Shown here piece after piece: positions 1 to 6,569 of a stretch of DNA of 11,718 nt. The notes below the pieces were generated by a model, which worked only from the letters and a program-made list of their open reading frames with translations, ran no database searches and was not told where the DNA came from. The first letter of the stretch is position 1, and each line of letters begins with the position of its first letter. The position numbers were made by a program, and so were the translations under genes. This DNA comes from Polyangium sp. (in: bacteria) (lineage in GTDB: Bacteria; Myxococcota_A; Polyangia; Palsa-1104), in assembly GCA_025450955.1 (NCBI GenBank), contig JANWLJ010000286.1, forward strand, positions 1 through 11,718, in the 5' to 3' direction.

Positions 1-214
1 GCCCGCCGAAAATCTAGGAGCAGCCTACTTGCGCTTGAGCGCGCGCTCGACGGCGAGCGTGGAGCGCGCCGTCAACGGACATAACGGGTTCCGATCTTTC
101 GGTGGAAGTAGCGTCGCTAAAGAGGAGAATAACACGCCCGTTTCCTCTCCATCTCGTTTCGAGCGAGCGACGGCGACGAAGGTCCGCGGCGAATCGAGGT
201 CGGCTTCGCGAGCG

Positions 215-244
215 TTGACGGAAGCGAGCGGGCGGCGCTAAAGT
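215..244 (+). promoter_or_regulatory. Weak candidate promoter for the MBL-fold lipoprotein gene
   Basis: TTGACG (215-220) is followed after 18 bases by TAAAGT (239-244), which matches four of six bases of the sigma-70 -10 consensus. A transcript from it would begin almost at the ATG at 253, giving a nearly leaderless message, and there is indeed no clear Shine-Dalgarno before that ATG. In GC-rich DNA such a match can arise by chance. The rest of 1-252 holds nothing else I can support. Confidence 0.25.
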
Positions 245-252
245 TCGCGACC

Positions 253-1305
253 ATGCGAGCACACTCGTTGGTTCTCGTCGGCGGGCTGGTGGCGGCGACT
301 GCGCTGGGCGGCTGCGCCACCATGTCGAGCGTCAAGGGACCGCCGATGGGCGGCACCGTTCACATGTACAAGCAGGGCTCGGGCGGCGATCACGCCAACT
401 GCTACTGGATCGAGACGCCGCAAGGCGCGGTGGTGGTCGACGTGCCGCTCTCGATCACCGAGACCAAGCGAATGAAGGGGCTGATGGATCGTCCCTATCG
501 TATCTACATCACCGCCGCGCACCCCGAGCGGTTCGGCGGCCTCGATGTGATGCGCCAGCCGGGCGACGTCCCCGCCTTCACCACGCCGGCGGTGGCGACC
601 GAGATCCAGAATCATGGCGACACCCGGCTCGCGCCGCTTCATCGCGAGTTCGGCCAGGACGTGCCCCGGCACGTCAACGCGCCCACGCCTGCCGTCGAGG
701 AGCGCACCCAGGACATGATCGGCGACGATCTCGAGATCGATACGCTGCCGCTCGGTCCCGCCGAATCCGACGCCTCGCTCGCGCTCTATCTGCCCAAGAC
801 CGGCGAGCGCATCGCCGGCGACGTGGTGGCCGGCGGCGATCACGTCGATCTCACCTGGGGCCGCTCGGTGGTGTGGCAGGATCGCATCAACGAGCTCAAG
901 GCGCTCAATCCCAAGCTGGTCTATCCCGGCCACGGCACGCCCGGCGGGCCGGAGCTGCTCGATCAGACGCTCGCGTATCTCAAATATTTTCACGACGCGG
1001 TGGCGGAGAAGGTGAAGCCGGGCGCGCCGGCGCGCATCAGCAAGGCCGACCTCGCCGCGATCAGGCAGAAGATGCTGTTGCAATATCCCAAGCTCGGCCG
1101 GCCCGAGCTGCTCGACAAGTCGATCCCGGCCGAGTACGCGGTGCAGCTCGCCGCGCTGCCGCCCGCGCCCGCGACACCCGCGGCTCCAGGCGCTCCCGGT
1201 CAGGCGCCGCCCGCGGGCGCGCCGGCCGCTTCACCGTCGGCCGCGACCGCTCCGCCCGCATCGTCGAACAGCGTCGACGATCTGTTGAACGCCGGCAAAA
1301 AGTAG
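253..1305 (+). CDS. Lipoprotein with metallo-beta-lactamase fold, degenerate zinc motif
   Basis: A 350-residue protein with a lipoprotein signal peptide: a short N-terminus, a hydrophobic stretch, and lipobox LGGC with Cys21 as the lipidated residue. It is therefore expected to be membrane-anchored outside the cytoplasm. Residues about 35-255 resemble MBL-fold hydrolases: the strand-rich start, an ITAAHPERFGG segment (86-96) where the family has THxHxDHxGG, AESD (170-173), an AGD motif (188-190, Asp190 a likely metal ligand) and YPGHG (224-228, His227). In the first motif only the middle His (His90) remains; Ala88, Glu92 and Arg93 replace His, Asp and His. It may be a low-affinity enzyme or a pseudoenzyme. 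Residues about 302-338 are a Pro/Ala-rich tail. The start is fixed by the signal peptide. It converges on the neighbouring minus-strand gene. The fold is fairly sure; the substrate is unknown. Confidence 0.8.
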   Translation: MRAHSLVLVGGLVAATALGGCATMSSVKGPPMGGTVHMYKQGSGGDHANCYWIETPQGAVVVDVPLSITETKRMKGLMDRPYRIYITAAHPERFGGLDVMRQPGDVPAFTTPAVATEIQNHGDTRLAPLHREFGQDVPRHVNAPTPAVEERTQDMIGDDLEIDTLPLGPAESDASLALYLPKTGERIAGDVVAGGDHVDLTWGRSVVWQDRINELKALNPKLVYPGHGTPGGPELLDQTLAYLKYFHDAVAEKVKPGAPARISKADLAAIRQKMLLQYPKLGRPELLDKSIPAEYAVQLAALPPAPATPAAPGAPGQAPPAGAPAASPSAATAPPASSNSVDDLLNAGKK

Positions 1306-1325
1306 CCGCGCCTCGCTTCACCCGC

Positions 1326-2264
1326 TCAGCGAAGCTTCACCCAACGCAGCTCGAGGTGGCAGTCGGCGCAGGCGCCGCTGAGATCGCCGACGCGCTCGGC
1401 GGTCGCTCGTAGATCGCGCTTTTCGGCGGCCTCGGTGAGCTCGGCGGCAAGGGCGCCGAAGTCGCTCGCCATCTCCGCCAGATGATCGGCGCGGGTCTTG
1501 GGCGCGCCCGAGACCGCCTCCCGCTCGTGCCCGTGCATCGCTTCGGCCTGGTGGTCGCCGTGGTGCATGTGCTCTTCGAGGACCGGCAGCGTCGGGCGGG
1601 GCAGGGTGGCGGCGCCGTGATCGGCGATCCAGCTCGCCACCTTCTGCAGGCGGCGGCCGTCGGCGGCGATGGTGGCGAAGTCGTGGTCGGTCGGCGCGCG
1701 GACCAGCATGCGCGCGGTGACCGCGCTCGCCGAGCCCCAGGCGGCGCGCGTCTCGGCCATCGCCTCGACGAGATTTTTCGGCGTGCGCGCAGGCCCGGTC
1801 GGCGGCGACAGCGCGCCCTGCCCGGCGGCGGCGACGCCGATCCCGCCGTGATAGACCAGCACGTCGCCGCCCACCCAGCCGGTGAGGAGCGTGATGGCCG
1901 AAAGCCCGGCCGCGATCCCGAAGGTCGGCCAGCCGGTCGCCACCTGCGGCCGACGGCGCAGAAGGCGCACCGTCGCGAAGATCGCCAGCCCGACCGTCAT
2001 CGCGATCCCGAGCCCGAAGTGCAGCCAACGCCACAGCTCGAGACCGCCCGGCCAACCGACGGTGAGAAACGCCACCAGCCCGAACGCGGCCGCGACCAGC
2101 GTCAAGAGCGCGCCGATCGCGAGCGCGACGTCGCCGGCCAGGGTCCAGCGCTCGGAGCGATAGAGCGCCGCCACTCCGTAGGCGATCACGAAGATCGGCA
2201 GCGCGCCGATGGTGAAATGGATGAGCGCCGGATGGACGGTGACGAGGCGCAGCGGATGGATCAT
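1326..2264 (-). CDS. DUF2231 membrane protein with His-rich linker and C-terminal c-type heme site
   Basis: About 312 residues. The N-terminus has the DUF2231 signature HPALIHFTIG and about four membrane helices (roughly 10-34, 42-69, 81-100, 113-137). A soluble tail follows, with a His cluster (His232, 234, 235, 238, 244, 246) and, near the end, CADCH (299-303), a CxxCH site for covalent heme attachment. The heme requires the tail to be outside the cytoplasm; four helices would put both ends on that side. Position of the CxxCH at the end of a helical region recalls cytochrome c'-like four-helix domains, but that is a guess. ATG at 2264 is preferred over GTG at 2267 because GGAGGAG (2277-2271) lies six bases upstream of it. 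It lies about 30 bp downstream of the glycosyltransferase gene on the same strand and is probably cotranscribed. A redox or sensory role is likely; the partner is unknown. Confidence 0.8.
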   Translation of the reverse strand: MIHPLRLVTVHPALIHFTIGALPIFVIAYGVAALYRSERWTLAGDVALAIGALLTLVAAAFGLVAFLTVGWPGGLELWRWLHFGLGIAMTVGLAIFATVRLLRRRPQVATGWPTFGIAAGLSAITLLTGWVGGDVLVYHGGIGVAAAGQGALSPPTGPARTPKNLVEAMAETRAAWGSASAVTARMLVRAPTDHDFATIAADGRRLQKVASWIADHGAATLPRPTLPVLEEHMHHGDHQAEAMHGHEREAVSGAPKTRADHLAEMASDFGALAAELTEAAEKRDLRATAERVGDLSGACADCHLELRWVKLR

Positions 2265-2294
2265 CACAGGCTCCTCCGCACCGCGAAGCGAAGA

Positions 2295-3788
2295 TCAATC
2301 GGCTGAAAACAGGAGATAGTGACGGGTCTCTCCGAGGAGCGTGAGGCGTCCGGGGCGGGTCGGCGGCAGATCGCGCAAGAGATTGGCGCGCGCCCTCGGC
2401 AAAAGCAGCGCGAACGGCCGTGGGAGCCGCTCGAGCGCGGCGGGAAGCTCGGGCGCGAGCGCGACCGAGATCGGCATCCCCGTCGAGGCGAGCGCGCGCG
2501 CCTGGGCGAAATCGTCCGGGCTCTCGAGCAGGGTCACCACCTTTCGTTCGCTGTAGTAGCGCGCGGAGTAGGGATGGGTGTTGTAGAGGTAGAGCTCGGC
2601 CTTCGGGGGCTCGTGCGCCGAGGCGACGCGGGCGAGCGCGCGCACTTCGTCGTCTCCATCGAAGCGCGACAGATCGCGCGCCAGGTGCGCGATCGCGCCG
2701 GCGCCGATGAGCGCGATCGCGAGCGCGAGGCGAGCCCGTTTTCCGAGCGGCAGCCGGGTCCACACCAACGTCGCCGCGCCGAGCGCGAGCGCCGGATAGA
2801 CGACCAGCAGGTAGTAGTCGAAGCGGGTGCGGGCGAGGCTGAACGCGACCAGCCCGCCGAGCGCCCAGATCGAAATCAAGAGATCGCGCCGCCGCCGACG
2901 CCGCGCCGCGCCCACCGCCGCCCAGCCGATCCCGGCGAGCGCGAGGAGCACGAGCGGCCCTTCGGAGCGCCACAGCTCGCGGACGTAGTAGCTGAAGCGG
3001 GTGAGGTGCAGGATCGGCTGGCGCGAGCGCTCGAGCACCTCGCCGAGAAAATAGCCGTCGACAAAGGCGCGTCCGTGGAGCGCCAGCGCCCACACATGCC
3101 ACGGCAGCCACACCGCCAGCGCAACCGCCAGCCCGCCCGCGACCGCTCGAGCGGACACGCGCCCTTCGCGCTCGCCTGTGCGATCGACCAGCAGCGCCAA
3201 GAGCGGCACCGCGCCCACCACCTGCTTGGTCATCAGCGCCGCGCCGAGGCACAGCCCGAAGCCGAGCGCAAAGCGCGGCCGGGCGCGCGCGGCCTCGTAG
3301 CAGATGAACGCGCCGAGGATGAGCACGCACAGGAGCGGCTCGCTCTCGAAATAGCGCGCGTAGCCGATGAACAGATCCGAGGTGAGGAGCACGCCCGCCG
3401 CGGTCACTCCGACGGCGAGATCGAAGAGCTGGGTTCCGAGGATCACGAGCAGCGCGAGCTCGAGCGCGCACAAAAACGCGAGCGGATAGCGCACCACCCG
3501 TTCGTCGCGCGCCCCCGCCGGCCACGCCGCGCGCACCGCCGCCAGGGTCCAGATCGCGCCCGGCGGACGGGGATAGAGGGTCTCGCCCTGCCAGGTGAGA
3601 TCGCCCCAGTTTCCCGTCGAGACCATCTCGCGCGCCATCTCGGCGTAGATCGCCTCGTCGCCATCATGGAGCGCCGCGCCGCCGGTGTGGACGAGGAGAA
3701 GAGGGCAGGCGATCGCGAGCACGATCGCGGCCGCGAGGCCGGCGCGTTTCACCGGCGCGATCGTAGCGCGAAGCGGAAGTTTTGACAT
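2295..3788 (-). CDS. ArnT/PMT-family glycosyltransferase, integral membrane (GT-C fold)
   Basis: A 497-residue polytopic membrane protein. The first external loop has DGDEAIYAEMAREM (42-55) followed by STGNW, the acidic loop-1 motif of ArnT / dolichyl-phosphate-mannose mannosyltransferase relatives, with Asp44-Glu45 as the likely catalytic or metal-contacting pair. YPRPPG near residue 75 and a second external loop with MTKQVVGAVP also fit. About ten or more hydrophobic helices are followed by a soluble C-terminal domain of about 120 residues. Such enzymes move a sugar from a polyprenyl-phosphate carrier to lipid A, protein or another acceptor on the outer face of the inner membrane. The substrate cannot be read from sequence, so I give no symbol. 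The ATG at 3788 has a weak GAGG upstream; an in-frame GTG at codon 13 (3752) just before the first helix is an alternative. The next gene on this strand is the DUF2231 cytochrome-like protein. Confidence 0.85.
   Translation of the reverse strand: MSKLPLRATIAPVKRAGLAAAIVLAIACPLLLVHTGGAALHDGDEAIYAEMAREMVSTGNWGDLTWQGETLYPRPPGAIWTLAAVRAAWPAGARDERVVRYPLAFLCALELALLVILGTQLFDLAVGVTAAGVLLTSDLFIGYARYFESEPLLCVLILGAFICYEAARARPRFALGFGLCLGAALMTKQVVGAVPLLALLVDRTGEREGRVSARAVAGGLAVALAVWLPWHVWALALHGRAFVDGYFLGEVLERSRQPILHLTRFSYYVRELWRSEGPLVLLALAGIGWAAVGAARRRRRRDLLISIWALGGLVAFSLARTRFDYYLLVVYPALALGAATLVWTRLPLGKRARLALAIALIGAGAIAHLARDLSRFDGDDEVRALARVASAHEPPKAELYLYNTHPYSARYYSERKVVTLLESPDDFAQARALASTGMPISVALAPELPAALERLPRPFALLLPRARANLLRDLPPTRPGRLTLLGETRHYLLFSAD
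2689..2720. repeat. Two of nine GCGATCGC (HIP1-like) octamers
   Basis: GCGATCGC occurs at 2689-2696 and again at 2713-2720. Further copies lie at 3709, 4273, 7469, 8192, 9703, 10407 and 10680 (start positions). All are inside genes and fall in different reading frames and different proteins, so they are not explained by one protein motif. The octamer is the HIP1 palindrome known from cyanobacteria; its role here is unknown. Confidence 0.6.
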
Positions 3789-3811
3789 GGGCGCCTCGCG
3801 CCTGATTTACT
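3782..3811 (+). promoter_or_regulatory. Candidate sigma-70-like promoter between divergent genes
   Basis: A perfect TTGACA (3782-3787) is followed after 18 bases by TTTACT (3806-3811), four of six matches to the -10 consensus, pointing towards the phosphoribosyltransferase gene. The -35 element overlaps the proposed ATG (3788-3786) of the divergent glycosyltransferase gene. Transcription would start near 3818, downstream of the GTG at 3813, which raises a question about that gene's start. Prediction by eye only. Confidence 0.35.
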
Positions 3812-3812
3812 G

Positions 3813-4301
3813 GTGTGCGGGAGGCGTCCCATCGAAGCGCCGCGTCGTGAGATTGGCTGGCAGGAATATGGAGAGCTGTGCAAGCGACTCGCGCTCGAGG
3901 TGCGCGCCCACGGCAGCTACGACGCGGTGGTCGGCATCGCGCGCGGCGGGGCGATCGTCGGCGCCACGCTCTCCTTCATGCTCAACCTCGAATATTTTCC
4001 CATCCGCCTCGGCAAGCGCGGCGGGGTGACCCGGGTGATCGTGCCGCCGACTCGCGATCTCGCCGGCCGCAAGGTGGTGCTGGTCGACGATCTGTCGCGC
4101 ACCGGCGACACCTTCAAGATCGCGCTCTACGAGCTCAAGCGGGTGGGGGCGGCGTCGATCACCACGGTCGCGCTGGTGCGGCGCGAGCCGGGCTTCCGTC
4201 CCGATCTGTGCGCGGTGACCGCCTCGGCCGTCGACAAGGTGGCCTTCCCGTGGGGCCGCGAAGAGCTGGTCGGCGATCGCTTCGAGCTGCGCAAGCTGTA
4301 A
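3813..4301 (+). CDS. Phosphoribosyltransferase (purine/xanthine type I fold)
   Basis: A 162-residue soluble enzyme of the type I phosphoribosyltransferase fold, about the usual length for xanthine/hypoxanthine-type members. It shows the N-terminal IGWQEYGELCKRLA helix (14-27), the VGIARGG loop (40-46), the PRPP-binding signature VVLVDDLSRTGDTF (88-101, with the acidic pair Asp92-Asp93) and, near the end, DKVAFPWGREEL (141-152), like the FPW element of XPRT-like enzymes. It probably joins a purine base to PRPP in nucleotide salvage; the exact base is uncertain. The start is unclear: GTG at 3813 lacks a Shine-Dalgarno, whereas GGGAGG (3819-3824) sits six bases before an in-frame ATC at 3831, which would be a very rare start codon. 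Conserved sequence begins about residue 14, so either fits. It precedes the nuo promoter and is probably a separate unit. Confidence 0.88.
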   Translation: MCGRRPIEAPRREIGWQEYGELCKRLALEVRAHGSYDAVVGIARGGAIVGATLSFMLNLEYFPIRLGKRGGVTRVIVPPTRDLAGRKVVLVDDLSRTGDTFKIALYELKRVGAASITTVALVRREPGFRPDLCAVTASAVDKVAFPWGREELVGDRFELRKL

Positions 4302-4332
4302 GGGCCGCTCGCCTCGCGTCCATAGGTTCTCC

Positions 4333-4361
4333 TTGACCTGCTCGACCCCTTTCGCTATATC
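4333..4361 (+). promoter_or_regulatory. Likely sigma-70-type promoter of the nuo operon
   Basis: TTGACC (4333-4338, five of six matches) and TATATC (4356-4361, four of six) are separated by exactly 17 bases. This sits in the only sizeable gap before nuoA and would start transcription near 4368, leaving a leader of about 50 bases. The next 7.3 kb of nuo genes are nearly gapless, so this promoter plausibly drives all of them. Confidence 0.6.
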
Positions 4362-4367
4362 GTTCCG

Positions 4368-4390
4368 TGGCCTTAGCGCTCTCTTGGCCA
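4368..4390 (+). repeat. Inverted repeat in the nuo leader
   Basis: TGGCC (4368-4372) and GGCCA (4386-4390) form a perfect 5-bp inverted repeat with 13 bases between, which themselves contain the palindrome AGCGCT (4375-4380). It lies right at the predicted transcription start and could be an operator or a small leader hairpin. It is short enough to be chance. Confidence 0.3.
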
Positions 4391-4418
4391 GGAAACGTAC
4401 TGATATCGAGGGGTTTGA

Positions 4419-4886
4419 ATGGAGTTCCAGCTCGCGAGCATCTTCTTCTTCGTCCTCGTCGGCGTGTCCGTCCCGCTGCTCATGCTCACGCTCGGCTGGA
4501 TCGTCCGTCCGAAGACGCCGAACGCGCTCAAGAACACCATCTATGAGTGCGGCGAAATTCCGATGCAGCAGGCGTGGTTCAACTTCAACCCGCGCTTCTA
4601 CATCGTCGCGCTGATCTTCCTCATCTTCGACGTCGAGGTGGCCTTCACCTATCCGGTCGCCACCGTCTTCAACCGCTGGGTCAGGCGCGGGATGGGCGGC
4701 TTCGCCTTCGGCGAGCTGTTCGTCTTCATCGCCATCCTGGCGCTCGGGCTCGCCTACGTCTGGCGCAACGGCGATCTCGAGTGGATTCGCCAGGCGCGCC
4801 AGGACACGCTCGACGAGGCCGAGCCCGAAGATCGCCCGGCGCGCTCGGAGACCGACGCGAGCGAGCTCAAGTCCGAGGCCGCCTGA
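4419..4886 (+). CDS. nuoA: NADH-quinone oxidoreductase (complex I) subunit A
   Basis: A 155-residue protein with three membrane helices (about 5-28, 58-80 and 94-114). The conserved loop YECGEIP (42-48) and the second-helix segment LIFLIFDVEVAFTYPVA (65-81), with its acidic residues, are diagnostic of NuoA/ND3. NuoA packs against NuoH near the quinone site; its first loop is mobile in known complexes. The C-terminal tail of about 40 residues is charged and longer than minimal NuoA. GAGGGG (4408-4413) five bases before the ATG fixes the start. It is the first gene of the operon. Its TGA shares one base with the ATG of nuoC, so nuoB, which normally follows nuoA, has no room here. Confidence 0.95.
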   Translation: MEFQLASIFFFVLVGVSVPLLMLTLGWIVRPKTPNALKNTIYECGEIPMQQAWFNFNPRFYIVALIFLIFDVEVAFTYPVATVFNRWVRRGMGGFAFGELFVFIAILALGLAYVWRNGDLEWIRQARQDTLDEAEPEDRPARSETDASELKSEAA

Positions 4887-5440
4887 TGGACGCGCAGAGC
4901 ATCTTCAATCACCTGGCCGCCAAGCTCGGCGACTCGGTCTACGACTTCACCACCACCGCGACCAAAGATCCCTATTTCAAGGTCAAGCCGGAGCGCTGGC
5001 TCGACGTCGCCCGCGTGCTCCGGGACGATCCCGAGCTGCGCTTCGACTTCTGCAACAACATCACCGCGGTCGACTGGCCGAAGCTGAGCCGCATCGACGT
5101 GGTCTATCACTTCTGGTCCTATGGCAAGGCGCACGCGATCGTGGTCAAGGCCGAGCTGCCGCGCGACAAGCCGCAAATCCCGTCGGTGGTGTCGCTCTGG
5201 AACGCCGCCGACTGGAACGAGCGCGAGCAGTACGATCTGATGGGCGTCGAGTTTCTCGGCCATCCCGATCTGCGGCGGATCATGATGCCGGATGACTGGC
5301 CGGGCCATCCGCTTCGCAAGGACTACAAAGAGGCCGAGTCGTATCGCGGCATGCCGACCACCCGTCCGAACACGATGGACCTCCTGCCGATGTTCGACAA
5401 GGCGACGCCCGAGCAGAGAAAAGAGAACAACGATGAGTGA
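4886..5440 (+). CDS. nuoC: Complex I subunit C (30-kDa-type peripheral arm subunit)
   Basis: 184 residues, soluble, the usual size of a stand-alone NuoC (not fused to NuoD as in E. coli). The signature region runs from about residue 107 to 147: AADWNEREQYDLMGVEF, then GHPDLRRIM, then DWPGHPLRKDY. NuoC binds no cofactor and braces NuoD and NuoB in the connecting module of complex I. The ATG overlaps the nuoA stop as TGATG, suggesting translational coupling. A longer in-frame opening upstream lies within nuoA and is not used. Its last eight bases overlap the start of nuoD. Confidence 0.95.
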   Translation: MDAQSIFNHLAAKLGDSVYDFTTTATKDPYFKVKPERWLDVARVLRDDPELRFDFCNNITAVDWPKLSRIDVVYHFWSYGKAHAIVVKAELPRDKPQIPSVVSLWNAADWNEREQYDLMGVEFLGHPDLRRIMMPDDWPGHPLRKDYKEAESYRGMPTTRPNTMDLLPMFDKATPEQRKENNDE

Positions 5441-6569
5441 GATCGTCCTCGCCTACGCCGACTCCGGCGAAGAGATGACGCTCAACATGGGTCCGCAGCA
5501 CCCGTCGACCCACGGCGTGATCCGCTTCATCATCAAGACCGACGGCGAGATCATGCACGAGGCGATCCCCGACGTCGGCTACCTGCACCGCGCGATCGAG
5601 GGCATCTCGGAGAAGTGCACCTACGAGGGCTTCATGCCCTACACCGATCGCGTCGACTACGTCTGCGCAATGACCGCCAACCACACCTGGGCGATGGCGG
5701 TGGAGAAGCTGGCGGATCTGCCGGTGCCCGAGCGCGGCGAGTATCTGCGGGTCATCACCGACGAGCTAAATCGGATCTCGTCGCACGCGGTCGCGCTCGG
5801 CGCGATGGAGATGGACATCGGCGCCACCACGCCGTTCATGTACATCCTGCGCGAGCGCGAGTACGTCAACGATCTGCTCGAGGAGATCTGCGGCGCGCGG
5901 CTCACCTACAATTATCATCGCATCGGCGGCGTCGGCTGGGGCATGCCGAAGGGCTGGCGCGAAAAGGTGCTGAGGTGGTGCGATCACTTCGAGCCGGTGA
6001 TCGCCGAGTTCGATCGGCTGATCACGATGAACGAGCTGTTCGTCAAGCGGCTGGCCAACATGGCGGCGGTGCCGGCGGCCGAGGCGATCGACTACGGGCT
6101 GGTCGGTCCGAACCTGCGCGCCTCGGGCGTCGATTTCGACGTGCGGCGCGACGTGCCCTATTCGATCTATCCCAAGCTCAAGTTTCAGACCGCGCTCGGC
6201 ACGGGGCAGATGGGCAAGGTCGGCGACTGCTGGGATCGGTACTGGGTGCGGGTCGAGGAGTGGCGCCAGTCGCTGTCCTTGGTGCGGCAGTGCATGGAGC
6301 AGATCGAGTCCACTCCGCCCGACTTCTGGAAGCCGCCGAAGAAGCTCAAGCCGAAGGGCGACGCGATGGCGCGCGTCGAGGCGGCGCGCGGCGAGATGTC
6401 CTGTTACGTCGTCGGTGACGGCACCGCCAACGCGTATCGCGCCCGTTTTCGCACCGGCTCGTTCAACGCGATGCAGCTCATTCGCCACAAGTCGCGCGGT
6501 TTGATGGTCGCCGATCTGGTGGCGCTGATCGCCTCGCTCGACGTGGTGGCTCCGGAGATCGATCGATGA
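5433..6569 (+). CDS. nuoD: Complex I subunit D (49-kDa-type, quinone-site subunit)
   Basis: 378 residues, close to the length of stand-alone NuoD. It has the NuoD N-terminal motif MGPQHPSTHG, whose His residues line the quinone pocket in the family, then GYLHRAIEGI and PYTDRVDY, and ends with the classical GDGTANAYR and SLDVVAPEIDR (family: SxDxVxGExDR). With NuoB and NuoH it forms the quinone-reducing chamber, so the missing nuoB must be supplied elsewhere if the complex works. The start at 5433 gives a protein beginning just before the conserved region; upstream in-frame sequence lies inside nuoC and is not NuoD-like. The Shine-Dalgarno is weak (AAGAGAA), consistent with coupling to nuoC. 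Its TGA overlaps the next ATG as ATGA. Confidence 0.96.
   Translation: MSEIVLAYADSGEEMTLNMGPQHPSTHGVIRFIIKTDGEIMHEAIPDVGYLHRAIEGISEKCTYEGFMPYTDRVDYVCAMTANHTWAMAVEKLADLPVPERGEYLRVITDELNRISSHAVALGAMEMDIGATTPFMYILREREYVNDLLEEICGARLTYNYHRIGGVGWGMPKGWREKVLRWCDHFEPVIAEFDRLITMNELFVKRLANMAAVPAAEAIDYGLVGPNLRASGVDFDVRRDVPYSIYPKLKFQTALGTGQMGKVGDCWDRYWVRVEEWRQSLSLVRQCMEQIESTPPDFWKPPKKLKPKGDAMARVEAARGEMSCYVVGDGTANAYRARFRTGSFNAMQLIRHKSRGLMVADLVALIASLDVVAPEIDR

Noticed and set aside
25..135. A small minus-strand frame with GTG start and a possible GGAGAGG Shine-Dalgarno, encoding about 36 residues ending in VERALKRK.
   Set aside because: Too short, unrecognised, and only one weak start signal supports it; composition does not distinguish it from noise.
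1315..1335. GCTTC/GAAGC inverted repeat between the convergent genes as a shared terminator.
   Set aside because: Only five base pairs with an eleven-base loop and no T-rich tract on either strand; it also enters the end of the minus-strand gene.
4860..4900. A hidden or truncated nuoB between nuoA and nuoC.
   Set aside because: The two genes share one base at TGATG and both termini are normal; no paired-Cys NuoB motif is seen in any clear gene of the window.
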